Positions 34,311-44,187 are shown, counted from the stretch's first letter. The stretch is 64,000 nucleotides of DNA from Wenjunlia tyrosinilytica (GCF_014646055.1 NZ_BMMS01000001.1:395892-459891), one strand, 5' to 3'. Program-made: numbers and translations. The notes: a model not told the origin generated them from the letters alone.

Positions 34311-34622
34311 TCATTCGCAGCACCGTACCCACCAATGGCGGTTCCACGCCAAACTCGCCGGTGGTGACCGTGCGGGCACGCGGCGGCTCCCCCGGCGCCG
34401 GGCGCGGGGGGCCGCTGCCCGGTCCCAGCGGCCGAAGGTCCCGCCGGATCGGGCCCCGGTGACCGGCGACCCCAGCCCGCTCGCACCGAACGCGTAGGAG
34501 CCCGTGGCCGTTGTCGCGCCCTTGACGTTGGGAAGGATCCACACCAGGCCGTCGCCCGCGTGCTCGTTCGGGCCGCCGACGGCCGGCGAGGCACGGCCGT
34601 CGCCGTTGTCGTCGATCGCCGC
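34311..34622 (-). pseudogene. Remnant of an FG-GAP (integrin-like) repeat protein
   Basis: Directly after the obgE stop, and in the same frame, the minus strand reads IDDNGDGRASPAVGG, then GDGLVWILPNVKGATTATG and SYAFGASGLGSPVTG. This is the calcium-binding DxNGDG and FG-GAP pattern of secreted beta-propeller proteins. It has no start codon, covers roughly one blade, and its C-terminal 45 codons are Arg/Pro-rich nonsense before the stop. It reads as the 3' end of a lost gene. It explains the otherwise empty 34238-34622 gap. Confidence 0.5.
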
Positions 34623-36065
34623 CTATGCGAAGGGGTCGAACTCGTGGTACTCCGAATCCACGTCGTCCCTGGCCGCCTCGCGCTCACGGCGGCGGTCAGC
34701 GGCCGGGCGCTGGCCCTGGAAGCGGTGGTCCTCACCGCGGCGGCCCAGCATCTCGGCGCCGGTGGCCATCGTGGGCTCCCAGTCGAAGACCACGGCGTCC
34801 TCGGTGCCGCCGATCACGACCTCCGCCCCCTGCTTGGCCCCGGCCTTCAGCAGCTCCTCCTCGACACCGAGGCGGGCGAGGCGGTCGGCCAGGTAGCCCA
34901 CGGCCTCGTCGTTGCTGAAGTCGGTCTGCTTGACCCAGCGCTCCGGCTTCTCGCCACGCACCCGGAAGAAGCCCTCGGGCTCGGCCACGACCGTGAACCC
35001 GGCGTCGTCGACCGCCTTGGGGCGGATGACGACGCGCGTGGCCTCCTCCACGGGCTTCGCGGCCCTGGCCTCGGCCACGATGCCCGCCAGGGCGAAGGAG
35101 AGCTCCTTGAGGCCCTTGTGGGAGGCCGCGGAGACCTCGAAGACCCTCAGCCCCCGGGCCTCCAGGTCGGCGCGCACGATGTCGGCCAGGTCCTGCCCGT
35201 CCGGGACGTCCACCTTGTTGAGGGCCACCAGGCGGGGCCGGTCGTCCAGACCGCCGTACGCGGCCAGCTCCGCCTCGATCATGTCGAGGTCCGAGACCGG
35301 GTCGCGGTCCGACTCCAGCGCCGCGCAGTCCAGGACGTGCACGAGCACCGAGCACCGCTCGACATGCCGCAGGAACTCCAGGCCGAGGCCCTTGCCCTGG
35401 CTGGCCCCGGGGATGAGCCCGGGGACATCGGCGACGGTGTAGACGGTCGAGCCCGCGGTGACCACGCCGAGGTTGGGCACGAGGGTGGTGAACGGGTAGT
35501 CCGCGATCTTCGGCTTGGCCTTGCTGAGCACGGAGATCAGCGAGGACTTGCCGGCGCTCGGGTAGCCCACCAGCGCCACGTCGGCGACGGTCTTCAGCTC
35601 CAGGACGTAGGCGCCGCGGTCACCGGGCTCGCCGAGGAGCGCGAAGCCGGGGGCCTTGCGGCGGGCCGACGCCAAAGCGGCGTTGCCCAGTCCCCCGCGC
35701 CCACCCTGGGCCATCACGAAAGTCGTCCCGTGGCCGATCAGGTCCGCGATGGTCTCTCCGGTGCGGGCGTCCTTGACGACGGTGCCGTCGGGAACGGGCA
35801 GCACCAGGTCCTCGCCGTCGGCGCCGAAGCGGTTGCCGCCCATGCCCGGCTTGCCATTGGTGGCCTTGCGGTGCGGGGAGTGGTGGTAGTCGAGCAGCGT
35901 CGTCACATTGGCGTCGACGACGAGGCTCACATCGCCGCCCCGGCCGCCGTTGCCCCCGTCGGGGCCGCCGAGCGGCTTGAACTTCTCCCGGTGTACGGAG
36001 GCGCAGCCGTGGCCTCCGTTACCCGCGGCGACGTGCAGTTCGACGCGGTCCACGAAGGTCGTCAT
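34623..36065 (-). CDS. obgE: GTPase Obg/CgtA
   Basis: ATG at 36065 with GGAGG 7 nt upstream (480 residues). The N-terminal glycine-rich Obg fold (residues ~1-158: [43 protein letters not shown]) precedes the G domain. G1 is GYPSAGKS at 167-174, then DVPGLI and [10 protein letters not shown]-terminal OCT domain follows, with a short acidic tail. Obg binds the 50S subunit and links ribosome assembly to nutrient state; in S. coelicolor it affects aerial mycelium formation. It sits in the conserved rplU-rpmA-obgE order, 122 nt after rpmA. Confidence 0.98.
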   Translation of the reverse strand: MTTFVDRVELHVAAGNGGHGCASVHREKFKPLGGPDGGNGGRGGDVSLVVDANVTTLLDYHHSPHRKATNGKPGMGGNRFGADGEDLVLPVPDGTVVKDARTGETIADLIGHGTTFVMAQGGRGGLGNAALASARRKAPGFALLGEPGDRGAYVLELKTVADVALVGYPSAGKSSLISVLSKAKPKIADYPFTTLVPNLGVVTAGSTVYTVADVPGLIPGASQGKGLGLEFLRHVERCSVLVHVLDCAALESDRDPVSDLDMIEAELAAYGGLDDRPRLVALNKVDVPDGQDLADIVRADLEARGLRVFEVSAASHKGLKELSFALAGIVAEARAAKPVEEATRVVIRPKAVDDAGFTVVAEPEGFFRVRGEKPERWVKQTDFSNDEAVGYLADRLARLGVEEELLKAGAKQGAEVVIGGTEDAVVFDWEPTMATGAEMLGRRGEDHRFQGQRPAADRRREREAARDDVDSEYHEFDPFA

Positions 36066-36187
36066 GTCCTGGCCTCCTAGTAGATGACGTTGGATCTCGT
36101 ACAACGCGCCGAGGGCGGACCGGCTTCCCCGCGCACGGCGAGGAAGGCGGTCCGCCCTCGGTGTTGCTGTGTGTCGTCCGGGGCTGA

Positions 36188-36448
36188 TTACTCAGCGGCT
36201 GCCGGAACGATGTTCACGACCTTGCGGCCGCGACGCGTGCCGAACTCGACCGCACCGGCGGCGAGGGCGAACAGCGTGTCGTCGCCGCCACGGCCGACGT
36301 TCACACCGGGGTGGAAGTGGGTGCCGCGCTGGCGGACGATGATCTCGCCGGCGTTGACGACCTGGCCGCCGAAACGCTTGACGCCGAGCCGCTGAGCGTT
36401 GGAGTCGCGCCCGTTCCGCGTGGAAGAGGCGCCCTTCTTGTGTGCCAT
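36188..36448 (-). CDS. rpmA: 50S ribosomal protein L27
   Basis: 86 residues with the L27 N-terminus [19 protein letters not shown] and core [22 protein letters not shown] followed by GTHFHPG. L27 reaches toward the peptidyl-transferase centre. The N-terminus matches the form without a cleaved leader, unlike Firmicutes. It is 13 nt downstream of rplU. Confidence 0.99.
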   Translation of the reverse strand: MAHKKGASSTRNGRDSNAQRLGVKRFGGQVVNAGEIIVRQRGTHFHPGVNVGRGGDDTLFALAAGAVEFGTRRGRKVVNIVPAAAE

Positions 36449-36461
36449 CTCTTAACGCCCC

Positions 36462-36779
36462 TTACTTGGCAGCGGAGTCGATGCCGGTGACCTTGATCGC
36501 CGTGTACTGCTGGCGGTGGCCAAGGCGCTTGCGGTAACCGGTCTTGTTCTTGTACTTCAGGATGTCGATCTTGGCGCCCTTGGTCTGGTCGACGACCTCG
36601 GCGTGAACCTTCACACCGGCCAGGACCCACGGGTCACTCGTGATCGAGTCACCGTCGACGACGAGCAGCGTGGAGAGCTCCACGGTGTCACCGGGCTTCG
36701 CCTGGATCTTGTCAACCTCAAGGACATCGCCGACGGCAACCTTGTGCTGCCTGCCGCCGCTACGCACGATCGCGTACAC
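36462..36779 (-). CDS. rplU: 50S ribosomal protein L21
   Basis: 105 residues from a [24 protein letters not shown], the middle [23 protein letters not shown], and the C-terminal [21 protein letters not shown]21 binds 23S rRNA domain I. First gene of the rplU-rpmA-obgE operon, with an untranslated leader of roughly 120 nt after the promoter at 36906-36934. A known leader type was not recognised, though the 36848-36872 stretch can form a stem (CTCTCCCGGCG / CGGGAGGGG). Confidence 0.99.
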   Translation of the reverse strand: MYAIVRSGGRQHKVAVGDVLEVDKIQAKPGDTVELSTLLVVDGDSITSDPWVLAGVKVHAEVVDQTKGAKIDILKYKNKTGYRKRLGHRQQYTAIKVTGIDSAAK

Positions 36780-36905
36780 CGCGAACTCACTCTCTGCTCG
36801 GTCGGGGCCCCTGACGCCAGCCGGCCCGATCGGACGTCGGGCGGCCTCTCCCGGCGTAGCGGGAGGGGTTTGCTCAGGAGCTGGCGCGAAACACGCCGAG
36901 GGTCA

Positions 36906-36934
36906 AGATTACGGAGTGCCCGTCCCGGGGTCAA
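36906..36934 (-). promoter_or_regulatory. Sigma-70-type promoter of rplU-rpmA-obgE
   Basis: Minus strand: -35 TTGACC (36929-36934), exactly 17 bp, then -10 TAATCT (36906-36911). This is the best consensus-like housekeeping promoter in the window and lies directly after the RNase E gene. Confidence 0.8.
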
Positions 36935-36957
36935 ACCGGCCCCTGGCCGGGCACTCC
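36913..36957 (-). terminator. Inverted repeat overlapping the rplU promoter, possible RNase E terminator
   Basis: GGAGTGCCCG at 36913-36922 pairs with CGGGCACTCC at 36948-36957. Inside it, next to the -35, is CCGGCC-AGG-GGCCGG followed by TTT on the minus strand. It starts 14 nt after the RNase E stop, so it probably ends that transcript while hosting the next promoter. Confidence 0.5.
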
Positions 36958-36970
36958 ATACCACTCGCCA

Positions 36971-39900
36971 CTACGCGGACTGGACGTCCGCCTCGCTCGG
37001 AACCGCGGTGGCCGACACCCCGGGCGGGGGTGTCTGCGGGGCCGCGGCGGTCTTCTTGGCGGCGGCCTTCTTGGTGGCCGGCTTCTTCGCCGCCGCCTTG
37101 GCCGCCGTCTTCTTGGCGGTGGTCTTCTTCGCCGCCGCCTTGGCCGGAGCCTTCTTGGCGGCGGTCTTGCGGGTGGCGCGCTTCCTGGGCTGCTCCGGCT
37201 CGGGCTCCGCCAGGTCCCCGGCGGGCTCCGGGGCCTCCTGCTCCGAGGTCACCGCGGGAGCGGCGGCCTCATCGGCCGCGGCCTCGGTGGGGGCCTCGGT
37301 AGGGGCATCCGTGGGGGCCTCGGCGCTCGGCTCGGTGTCCACGGCGGCCGCGGCCCCGGTGTCCACGGAGACGCGGGAGGCCGCGGCCTCAGCGGGCGCT
37401 TCCGGGGCTTCCGGGGCTTCCGGGGCTTCCGGGGCTTCCGGGGCTTCCGGGGCTTCCCGCGAATCCTCGGAGGCCGGAGCCTTCACGACCACCACGGCCG
37501 CGTCCTGCGCCGACGGCGGGGGACCCGCCGGAGCCATCGCCTTGCGGGAGGCACGGCGACGGGTCCGGGCCGGCCTGGCCTCCGGCTCGGCGGGCTCCGC
37601 CGCCACGGGCTCCGCCTCCACGACCGGCTCGGCCGCCGCCCGCTCGGCCCGCGGCTCGTCCACCACGGCCGAGGCGGCGACCGTCTCCGGCTCCTGCTCG
37701 ACCCGCTCGAAGTCGACATCCACCGCTTCGGTGTCCTCGACCTCGGCCGGCTCGGGCAGCTCGTGGACGTGCTCACGGCCCGGGGCGCCCTTGCCCTTGC
37801 GGCGACGCTTGCCGCCACCGCCTCCGCCGGACGTGGTGGCCTGGTCCATGTGCACGATCACACCGCGACCGTTGCAGTGGACACAGGTCTCGGAGAAGGA
37901 CTCCAGCAGCCCCTGGCCGACCCGCTTGCGGGTCATCTGCACCAGGCCCAGCGAGGTGACCTCCGCCACCTGGTGCTTGGTCCGGTCCCGGCCCAGGCAC
38001 TCCAGCAGCCTGCGCAGCACCAGATCCCGGTTGGACTCCAGCACCATGTCGATGAAGTCGATCACGATGATGCCGCCGAGGTCTCGCAGCCGCAGCTGGC
38101 GGACGATCTCCTCGGCCGCCTCCAGGTTGTTCCTGGTGACGGTCTCCTCGAGGTTGCCGCCCTGACCGGTGAACTTACCGGTGTTGACGTCGACCACGAC
38201 CATCGCCTCGGTCCGGTCAATGACCAGCGAGCCACCGGAGGGCAGCCAGACCTTGCGGTCCAGGGCCTTCAGCAGCTGCTCGTCGATCCGGTACGTGGCG
38301 AACACGTCGACCTCGCTGGTCCACCGCTGGAGGCGGTCGGCCAGGTCGGGGGCGACATGCGTGACGTAGTCGTGGATCGTCTCCCAGGCGTCGTCACCCG
38401 AGACGATGACCTTGGTGAAGTCCTCGTTGAAGATGTCGCGGACCACGCGCACGGTCATGTCCGGCTCGCCGTAGAGCAGGCTCGGGGCGTTCCCGGACGA
38501 GGCCTTCTTCTGGATCTCCTCCCACTGCGCCTGCAGACGGGCGACGTCGCGGTAGAGCTCCTCCTCGCTCGCGCCCTCGGCGGCGGTGCGGACGATGACG
38601 CCCGCGTCCTCGGGGACGATCTTCTTCAGGATCTGCTTCAGCCGGGCCCGTTCGGTGTCCGGGAGCTTGCGGCTGATGCCGGTCATCGAGCCCTCGGGCA
38701 CATAGACCAGGTAGCGGCCCGGGAGGGAGACCTGGCTGGTCAGCCGGGCGCCCTTGTGGCCGATCGGGTCCTTGGTGACCTGGACGAGCACGGGCTGGCC
38801 GGACTTGAGCGCGGTCTCGATACGGCGGGGCCCGCCGTGCAGGCCGAGCGCGTCGAAGTTGACCTCGCCCGCGTACAGCACCGCGTTGCGGCCCTTGCCG
38901 ATGTCGACGAAGGCGGCCTCCATCGACGGCAGCACATTCTGCACCTTGCCCAGGTACACATTGCCGACGTACGAGGTGGACTGTTCCTTGTTGACGAAGT
39001 GCTCGACCAGCACGTTGTCCTCGAGGACGCCGATCTGCGTGCGGTCGCCCTGCTGGCGCACGACCATGACGCGCTCGACGGCCTCGCGGCGCGCGAGGAA
39101 CTCCGCCTCGGTGATGATCGGCACCCGGCGGCGGCCCTGCTCGCGCCCCTCGCGGCGGCGCTGCTTCTTCGCCTCCAGACGGGTGGAGCCCTTGATGGAC
39201 TGCACCTCGTCCGGGTCGGTCTCCGACTTGCGGCGCGGCTCGCGGACCTTCACGACCGTGCGCTCGGGGTCGTCGGCTCCGGCCTCGGTCTCGCCGGCGC
39301 CCTCACCGCTGCGGCGACGGCGGCGACGGCGGCGACGGCTGCTGGAGGAGGAGGCGACACCCTCGCCGGACTCGGCGTGGTCCTCGTCCTCCTCCTCCTC
39401 GGAGGAGGCGCGCTCGGACCCGGTGTCCGAGAAACCCTGCTCGTCGTGCTGCTCGTGCGAGTCGTCGGCACCGTCCCCGGCGTCACCGCGCCGGCGGCGA
39501 CGGCCACCACGGCGACGGCGGCGCGAGGGGCGCTCGTCGTGCTCGTCGTGGTCCTCGCCGTCCGCTGCCTCGGGGGACTCGGCGGGTTCGGCGGACTCGG
39601 GGGACTCCGCCTCCGGCTCGGTGTCCGTGGAGGCGGCGGGCGCCTCGGCGGGCTCGCCGCGGCGGCGGCGACGGCGACGCGAGGGGGCCTCGGGCTGCTG
39701 GGCGGTCTCCTCCCGCTCCTCCTCTTCCTCTTCCTCGGCCTCCTGGACCGGGGTGGGCGCGGTGAAGACCGGGGCCTCGAAGACGGGCGCCTGGAAGACG
39801 GCGGTCGGCGGGCGCACAGCACGGCGGCGGGTGCGCTCCGGCTTCGGCTCGGGCTCGGCGGCAGTCTCGGGCTGCCCTTCGGTCTGTGCGCCCTCTGTGG

Positions 39901-40915
39901 AAGCGCCCTCGGAAGGAGTGACCCCGGTGGAAGTGACCCCAGCGGAAGTCCCTGCTGCCTCCTCGGTCTCTTCTTCCTCCTCCTCGGCCTCGTCGGCGCT
40001 CTGCGCGACCACGGGCTCGACCGGCTCGGCGGCCACCGGCGCACCGGCGGCGGCCTGGGCACGGCGACGGGTACGGCGCGGCCGCTCGGCCGGAGCCTGC
40101 TCGGCGGGGGCTTCGGCGGCAGGCGCCTGCTCGGCCCCGGCGGACTCGGTGGACTCGGCGGACTCCGCGGCGGCGGGCTCACCGGCCGGAGCCTGAGCCC
40201 GGCGACGGGTGCGCTTGGGCCGCTCGGCAGGGGCCGGGGCCTCCTCGGCGGCGGCTTCCTGGAGCGCCTTGGCCGGAGCGTCCTCGGACACGGCGGCCTC
40301 GGACACCCCTGCCCGGGACCCCCCTGCCTCGGCGGGAGCGGGGACACCCGCGGGTGCCTGGGCACGGCGGCGGGTCCGCCTGGGGGCGGGCTCGGCAGTC
40401 TCGGGCTGGGCAGCCGTGGCGGGCTCGGCGGGCGCTTCCTGCGCCTGCGCGGCCTCGGCGGTGGCGGAGTCCAGCAGCGGCTGGGCGGACTCGGCCTGGG
40501 CCAGAGTCTCCGCGGTGGTGGGCGCGGGGGCGCCGGCCGGAGCCTGGGCCCGGCGGCGGGTGCGCTTGGGCTTCTCGGCCGCGACGGCCGCCTCGGAGCC
40601 CGTGGTCTCGGAGCCCGCAGTCTCGGACGCCGCAGGGGCAGCCTCGGGCTCCGCCTCGGCGCGCTTGCGGGTACGGCGGGTGCGCTGCGGCTTCTCCTGT
40701 GCCGCGGCCCCGTCGTCGGCGCGGGCGTCGTCCGCCGCAGGCGGTATCGGCTGACCGGCTCCGGCCGCCGTGGGAGCGGCCGGAGGTCCGGCCGGGCGCG
40801 ATGCCGCACGCCGACGGCGCCGGGGAGCGGCGGTTTCGTTGGGTTCGGTTCCGGCGCTGTCGCCGGAGGGCTCGCCGAACGACGAAGTCTCGTTCGGCTC
40901 GGTGTTCTCGAGCAT
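36971..40915 (-). CDS. Ribonuclease E/G with long disordered arms
   Basis: 1314 residues, ATG with GGGAG 10 nt upstream. The first ~590 residues are Ala/Glu/Pro-rich with many RRTRRRAQAPAG-type basic patches. The catalytic core runs ~599-1015: S1 domain (VEHFVNKEQSTSYVGNVYLGKVQ), RNase domain with metal-binding Asp in VVVDVNTGKFTG (~903) and IIVIDFIDM (~951), and the zinc-link CVHCNGRG (~1007). The tail has seven EAP repeats and ends in Lys/Ala-rich sequence. It makes endonucleolytic cuts in mRNA and rRNA precursors; the Streptomyces enzyme (RNase ES) has this same layout with a degradosome-binding arm. Confidence 0.95.
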   Translation of the reverse strand: MLENTEPNETSSFGEPSGDSAGTEPNETAAPRRRRRAASRPAGPPAAPTAAGAGQPIPPAADDARADDGAAAQEKPQRTRRTRKRAEAEPEAAPAASETAGSETTGSEAAVAAEKPKRTRRRAQAPAGAPAPTTAETLAQAESAQPLLDSATAEAAQAQEAPAEPATAAQPETAEPAPRRTRRRAQAPAGVPAPAEAGGSRAGVSEAAVSEDAPAKALQEAAAEEAPAPAERPKRTRRRAQAPAGEPAAAESAESTESAGAEQAPAAEAPAEQAPAERPRRTRRRAQAAAGAPVAAEPVEPVVAQSADEAEEEEEETEEAAGTSAGVTSTGVTPSEGASTEGAQTEGQPETAAEPEPKPERTRRRAVRPPTAVFQAPVFEAPVFTAPTPVQEAEEEEEEEREETAQQPEAPSRRRRRRRGEPAEAPAASTDTEPEAESPESAEPAESPEAADGEDHDEHDERPSRRRRRGGRRRRRGDAGDGADDSHEQHDEQGFSDTGSERASSEEEEDEDHAESGEGVASSSSSRRRRRRRRRSGEGAGETEAGADDPERTVVKVREPRRKSETDPDEVQSIKGSTRLEAKKQRRREGREQGRRRVPIITEAEFLARREAVERVMVVRQQGDRTQIGVLEDNVLVEHFVNKEQSTSYVGNVYLGKVQNVLPSMEAAFVDIGKGRNAVLYAGEVNFDALGLHGGPRRIETALKSGQPVLVQVTKDPIGHKGARLTSQVSLPGRYLVYVPEGSMTGISRKLPDTERARLKQILKKIVPEDAGVIVRTAAEGASEEELYRDVARLQAQWEEIQKKASSGNAPSLLYGEPDMTVRVVRDIFNEDFTKVIVSGDDAWETIHDYVTHVAPDLADRLQRWTSEVDVFATYRIDEQLLKALDRKVWLPSGGSLVIDRTEAMVVVDVNTGKFTGQGGNLEETVTRNNLEAAEEIVRQLRLRDLGGIIVIDFIDMVLESNRDLVLRRLLECLGRDRTKHQVAEVTSLGLVQMTRKRVGQGLLESFSETCVHCNGRGVIVHMDQATTSGGGGGGKRRRKGKGAPGREHVHELPEPAEVEDTEAVDVDFERVEQEPETVAASAVVDEPRAERAAAEPVVEAEPVAAEPAEPEARPARTRRRASRKAMAPAGPPPSAQDAAVVVVKAPASEDSREAPEAPEAPEAPEAPEAPEAPAEAAASRVSVDTGAAAAVDTEPSAEAPTDAPTEAPTEAAADEAAAPAVTSEQEAPEPAGDLAEPEPEQPRKRATRKTAAKKAPAKAAAKKTTAKKTAAKAAAKKPATKKAAAKKTAAAPQTPPPGVSATAVPSEADVQSA
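37398..37458. repeat. 9-bp coding repeat (Glu-Ala-Pro) inside RNase E
   Basis: GCTTCCGGG is repeated head to tail six times plus a partial copy, encoding EAP units in the disordered tail. The perfect repetition at DNA level suggests recent slippage. Confidence 0.9.
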
Positions 40916-41131
40916 GCGGGCGGTTCTCCCGTCACGCTCCCGGGCGCCGCGCCATGGTCCGGCCGTGGCCCGCTCTGGGCGGTGCCGCGTTCCGGGGGCG
41001 CGGGCGCCGCACGGGAGCTGTCGTCTCGCTCGTCGGCGCCGGCTCTGCGGTACCGACGAAAGTCTTGTGTGTCGGTGCGTCGCCGGTCCCGGGTGGCTCC
41101 CAGCACTTCGGCGGCGCGTCGACGACTGTCC

Positions 41132-41968
41132 TTACGCGGTGCCTGCCTGCGTTCCCCCGCGAGCGGGAGGCACCCCTGCCGCGGCGGAGAGCCCGGCGGT
41201 CGTGGATGGGACGGCCGTGGCGGCGTCGCGGTCGGGTCCGAACGGGTCGGTCACCGTGCCGGTCACCTCGTCCAGCGGCCCCTGCGCCAGCCTGGTCACC
41301 GCTGCGGGGACCGGCGGCGCCAGGTCGGCCGCCGCACGGAGGCCGGACAGAACGTCGTCAGGTCGCACGGCAGGTGTCAGATGCCGAACAACCAGCCGCA
41401 GTATCGCACAGGCACCGGCCCCGGACCTATCGGGGGTGCCTTCGGCACCGCCCGTCACAGCGTCCGCGACCTGCCCGTCCACCGTTTCCAGGGCCACGAC
41501 GGCGCCGCGCGCGTCGAAGGCCCGCTCTCCGTTCTTGGTCATGCGCCGGACCTCGACGTGCTCCTGCGCGAGGAACTTCTCCACCGCGACGTCGGCCTCC
41601 TCGCGGGGCACGCCGTCGAGGCGCACCTGCCACACGGAAGCCTGGAGCTGGTCGGCGAAGCCGGAGGTGTGGACCTCGACCGCCTCGAGGACGTCGAGCC
41701 CCGGGGGAAGGGACTCGTCGAGCAGGGCCCGGAGCGTCAGCGGGTCGCGGTGAGCGGTGAGCGCGATCTCCAGGTACTCGGCCTCGCTGCCCACGCCGGT
41801 GGGTGCGGCATTGGCGTAGGAGACCTTGGGGTGCGGGGTGAAACCCGCGGAGTACGCCATCGGGACCTCGGCCCTGCGCAGCGCGCGCTCGAAGGCTCGC
41901 TGGAAGTCACGGTGGCTGGTGAACCGAAGGCGGCCCCGCTTGGTGTAGCGCAGTCGGATGCGCTGCAC
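41132..41968 (-). CDS. DUF2344 / radical-SAM-linked protein (TIGR03936)
   Basis: 278 residues from a GTG: QRIRLRYTKRGRLRFTSHRDFQRAFERALRRAEVPMAYSAGFTPHPKVSYANA matches the family N-terminus (split here across residues 2-55), followed by a variable half. Members are found next to or fused to B12-binding radical SAM proteins, as here (the radical SAM gene is immediately upstream on the same strand). The biochemical role is not established. Residues beyond ~230 are Ala/Thr/Pro-rich and likely disordered. Confidence 0.88.
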   Translation of the reverse strand: MQRIRLRYTKRGRLRFTSHRDFQRAFERALRRAEVPMAYSAGFTPHPKVSYANAAPTGVGSEAEYLEIALTAHRDPLTLRALLDESLPPGLDVLEAVEVHTSGFADQLQASVWQVRLDGVPREEADVAVEKFLAQEHVEVRRMTKNGERAFDARGAVVALETVDGQVADAVTGGAEGTPDRSGAGACAILRLVVRHLTPAVRPDDVLSGLRAAADLAPPVPAAVTRLAQGPLDEVTGTVTDPFGPDRDAATAVPSTTAGLSAAAGVPPARGGTQAGTA

Positions 41969-42109
41969 CGCGGGTGCGGGCGGCGGCCCTTCGGGCTGTC
42001 GGCGTCCCAGTGTGGTTCAGTCCTTCGAGAGTCTGTAGGTCCTGACCCACCCAGGGTACGCGGCCCGAAGCCCCCCGCGCTCCGGTGCGTCACCCCCCGA
42101 GACCCGCCC

Positions 42110-42173
42110 GAGCCGGGAACCGGGCCGCCCCGAAGGACGGCCCGGCGGCGAGGGACGGCGCGGTTCCCGGCTC
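42110..42173 (-). terminator. Large hairpin after the radical SAM gene
   Basis: 12-bp perfect outer stem GAGCCGGGAACC / GGTTCCCGGCTC with an inner GGGCCG/CGGCCC stem. It lies 10 nt after the radical SAM stop, between that gene and DUF2344. A TACCCT on the minus strand near 42053-42058 may be the -10 of a separate DUF2344 promoter. Confidence 0.7.
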
Positions 42174-42182
42174 AAGCCGTCC

Positions 42183-44117
42183 TCACCCGTTGACCACGGT
42201 GAGCGGCAGCAGCTTCTTGCCTGTCGGGCCGACCTGGATCTCGGTCTGCATGGCGGGGCAGACGCCGCAGTCGAAGCACGGGGTCCAGCGGCAGTCCTCG
42301 ACCTCGACCTCTTCGAGGGAGTCCTGCCAGTCCTCCCACAGCCAGTCCTTGTCGAGGCCCGAGTCGAGGTGGTCCCAGGGCAGGACCTCCTCGTAGGTGC
42401 GCTCGCGAGTGGTGTACCAGTCCACGTCCACGATCTCGTCGGCCAGGGCCTTGTCCGCGCAGCGCATCCAGCGCTCGAAGGAGAAGTGCTCGCGCCAGCC
42501 GTCGAAGCGGCCGCCGTCCTCGTAGACCGCGCGGACGACCTGGCCCAGGCGGCGGTCTCCGCGCGAGAGCAGGCCCTCGACGATGCCTGGCTTGCCGTCG
42601 TGGTAGCGGAAGCCGATGGAGCGGCCGTACTTCTTGTCCTCGCGGATGGCGTCCCGCAGCTTCTCCAGACGGGCGTCGGTCTCCTCGGCGCCGAGCTGCG
42701 GCGCCCACTGGAACGGGGTGTGCGGCTTGGGCACGAAGCCGCCGATGGAGACGGTGCAGCGGATGTCCGAGCGTCCGGAGACCTCGCGGCCCTTCTGGAT
42801 GACGCGTTTGGCCATCTCGGCGATCTGCAGCACGTCCTCGTCGGTCTCGGTGGGCAGGCCGCACATGAAGTACAGCTTCACCTGCCGCCAGCCGTTGCCG
42901 TACGCGGTGGCCACGGTGCGGATGAGGTCCTCTTCCGAGACCATCTTGTTGATGACCTTGCGGATGCGCTCGGAGCCGCCCTCGGGGGCGAAGGTCAGGC
43001 CGGAGCGGCGCCCGTTGCGGGTCAGCTCGTTGGCCAGGTCGATGTTGAACGCGTCCACGCGCGTCGAGGGCAGGGACAGGCCGATCTTGTCCTCCTCGTA
43101 GCGGTCCGCGAGCCCCTTGGCGATGTCGCCGATCTCGGAGTGGTCGGCGGAGGACAGCGAGAGCAGGCCGACCTCCTCGAAGCCGGTGGCGTTGAGGCCC
43201 TTCTCCACCATGTCGCCGATGCCGGTGATGGAGCGCTCGCGCACGGGGCGGGTGATCATGCCCGCCTGGCAGAAGCGGCAGCCGCGGGTGCAGCCGCGGA
43301 AGATCTCGACCGACATCCGCTCGTGCACGGTCTCGGCGAGCGGGACGAGCGGCTGCTTGGGGTACGGCCACTCGTCGAGGTCCATGACGGTGTGCTTCGA
43401 GACCCGCCACGGCACACCGGGGGTGTTGGGGACGACCCGGCTGATCCGGCCGTCGGGCAGGTACTCGACGTCGTAGAACCTCGGCACGTAGACGCCACCG
43501 GTGCGGGCGAGGCGCAGCAGCGCCTCCTCGCGGCCGCCGGGCCGCCCCTCGGCCTTCCAGGCGCGGACGACGTCGGTGATCTCGAGGACGGCCTGCTCGC
43601 CGTCGCCGACGACGACGCAGTCGAGGAAGTCGGCGATGGGCTCGGGGTTGAACGCGGCGTGGCCGCCCGCGACGACGATGGGGTCGTCGAGGCCGCGGTC
43701 CCGGGCCTCGAGGGGGATGCCGGACAGGTCGAGCGCGGTGAGCAGGTTGGTGTAGCCGAGTTCGGTGGAGAAGCTGACGCCGAACACGTCGAACGCCTTG
43801 ACCGGGCGGTGGGCGTCCACGGTGAACTGCGGTACGCCGTGCTCGCGCATGAGCGCTTCGAGGTCCGGCCAGACGCTGTACGTGCGCTCGGCGAGGACGC
43901 CCTCGCGCTCGTTGAGCACCTCGTAGAGGATCATGACGCCCTGGTTCGGCAGCCCCACCTCGTAGGCGTCCGGGTACATCAGGGCCCAGCGCACGTCCGC
44001 GCTGTCCCAGTCCTTGACTGTGGAATTGAGCTCGCCGCCGACGTACTGGATCGGCTTCTGGACGTGCGGAAGCAGGGCTTCCAGGCGCGGGAAGACCGAT
44101 TCGACAGGCATGATCAT
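42183..44117 (-). CDS. B12-binding-domain radical SAM protein (TIGR03960)
   Basis: 644 residues. The N-terminal region resembles a cobalamin-binding Rossmann domain (ALMYPDAYEVGLPNQGVMILYEVLN; VFGVSFSTELGYTNLLTALDLSGIPL; VAGGHAAFNPEPIADFLDCVVVGDGE). The radical SAM core has CTRGCRFC near residues 275-282, which binds the 4Fe-4S cluster, followed by LTFAPEGGSERIRKVINKMV. The C-terminus has another Cys cluster (CFDCGVCPAM). The substrate is unknown. Paired with DUF2344 downstream, the standard arrangement of this family, which suggests an RNA- or cofactor-modifying role; this is inference. Confidence 0.93.
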   Translation of the reverse strand: MIMPVESVFPRLEALLPHVQKPIQYVGGELNSTVKDWDSADVRWALMYPDAYEVGLPNQGVMILYEVLNEREGVLAERTYSVWPDLEALMREHGVPQFTVDAHRPVKAFDVFGVSFSTELGYTNLLTALDLSGIPLEARDRGLDDPIVVAGGHAAFNPEPIADFLDCVVVGDGEQAVLEITDVVRAWKAEGRPGGREEALLRLARTGGVYVPRFYDVEYLPDGRISRVVPNTPGVPWRVSKHTVMDLDEWPYPKQPLVPLAETVHERMSVEIFRGCTRGCRFCQAGMITRPVRERSITGIGDMVEKGLNATGFEEVGLLSLSSADHSEIGDIAKGLADRYEEDKIGLSLPSTRVDAFNIDLANELTRNGRRSGLTFAPEGGSERIRKVINKMVSEEDLIRTVATAYGNGWRQVKLYFMCGLPTETDEDVLQIAEMAKRVIQKGREVSGRSDIRCTVSIGGFVPKPHTPFQWAPQLGAEETDARLEKLRDAIREDKKYGRSIGFRYHDGKPGIVEGLLSRGDRRLGQVVRAVYEDGGRFDGWREHFSFERWMRCADKALADEIVDVDWYTTRERTYEEVLPWDHLDSGLDKDWLWEDWQDSLEEVEVEDCRWTPCFDCGVCPAMQTEIQVGPTGKKLLPLTVVNG

Positions 44118-44187
44118 GGTCTCTCGTCGTGTCGGTGCAAGGGGATGACCCTTCAGGGTAACGCGGTTGACGGCCCCCGGTGTCCGC

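Noticed and set aside
33146-34735. 529-codon version of the acyltransferase
   Set aside because: The added N-terminus overlaps the FG-GAP relic and the 3' end of obgE in a different frame and has Arg/Ser/Thr-rich nonsense composition.
37763-42193. 1476-codon open frame on the plus strand
   Set aside because: Antisense shadow of RNase E and DUF2344; composition is Leu/Gly/Arg-rich without any known domain.
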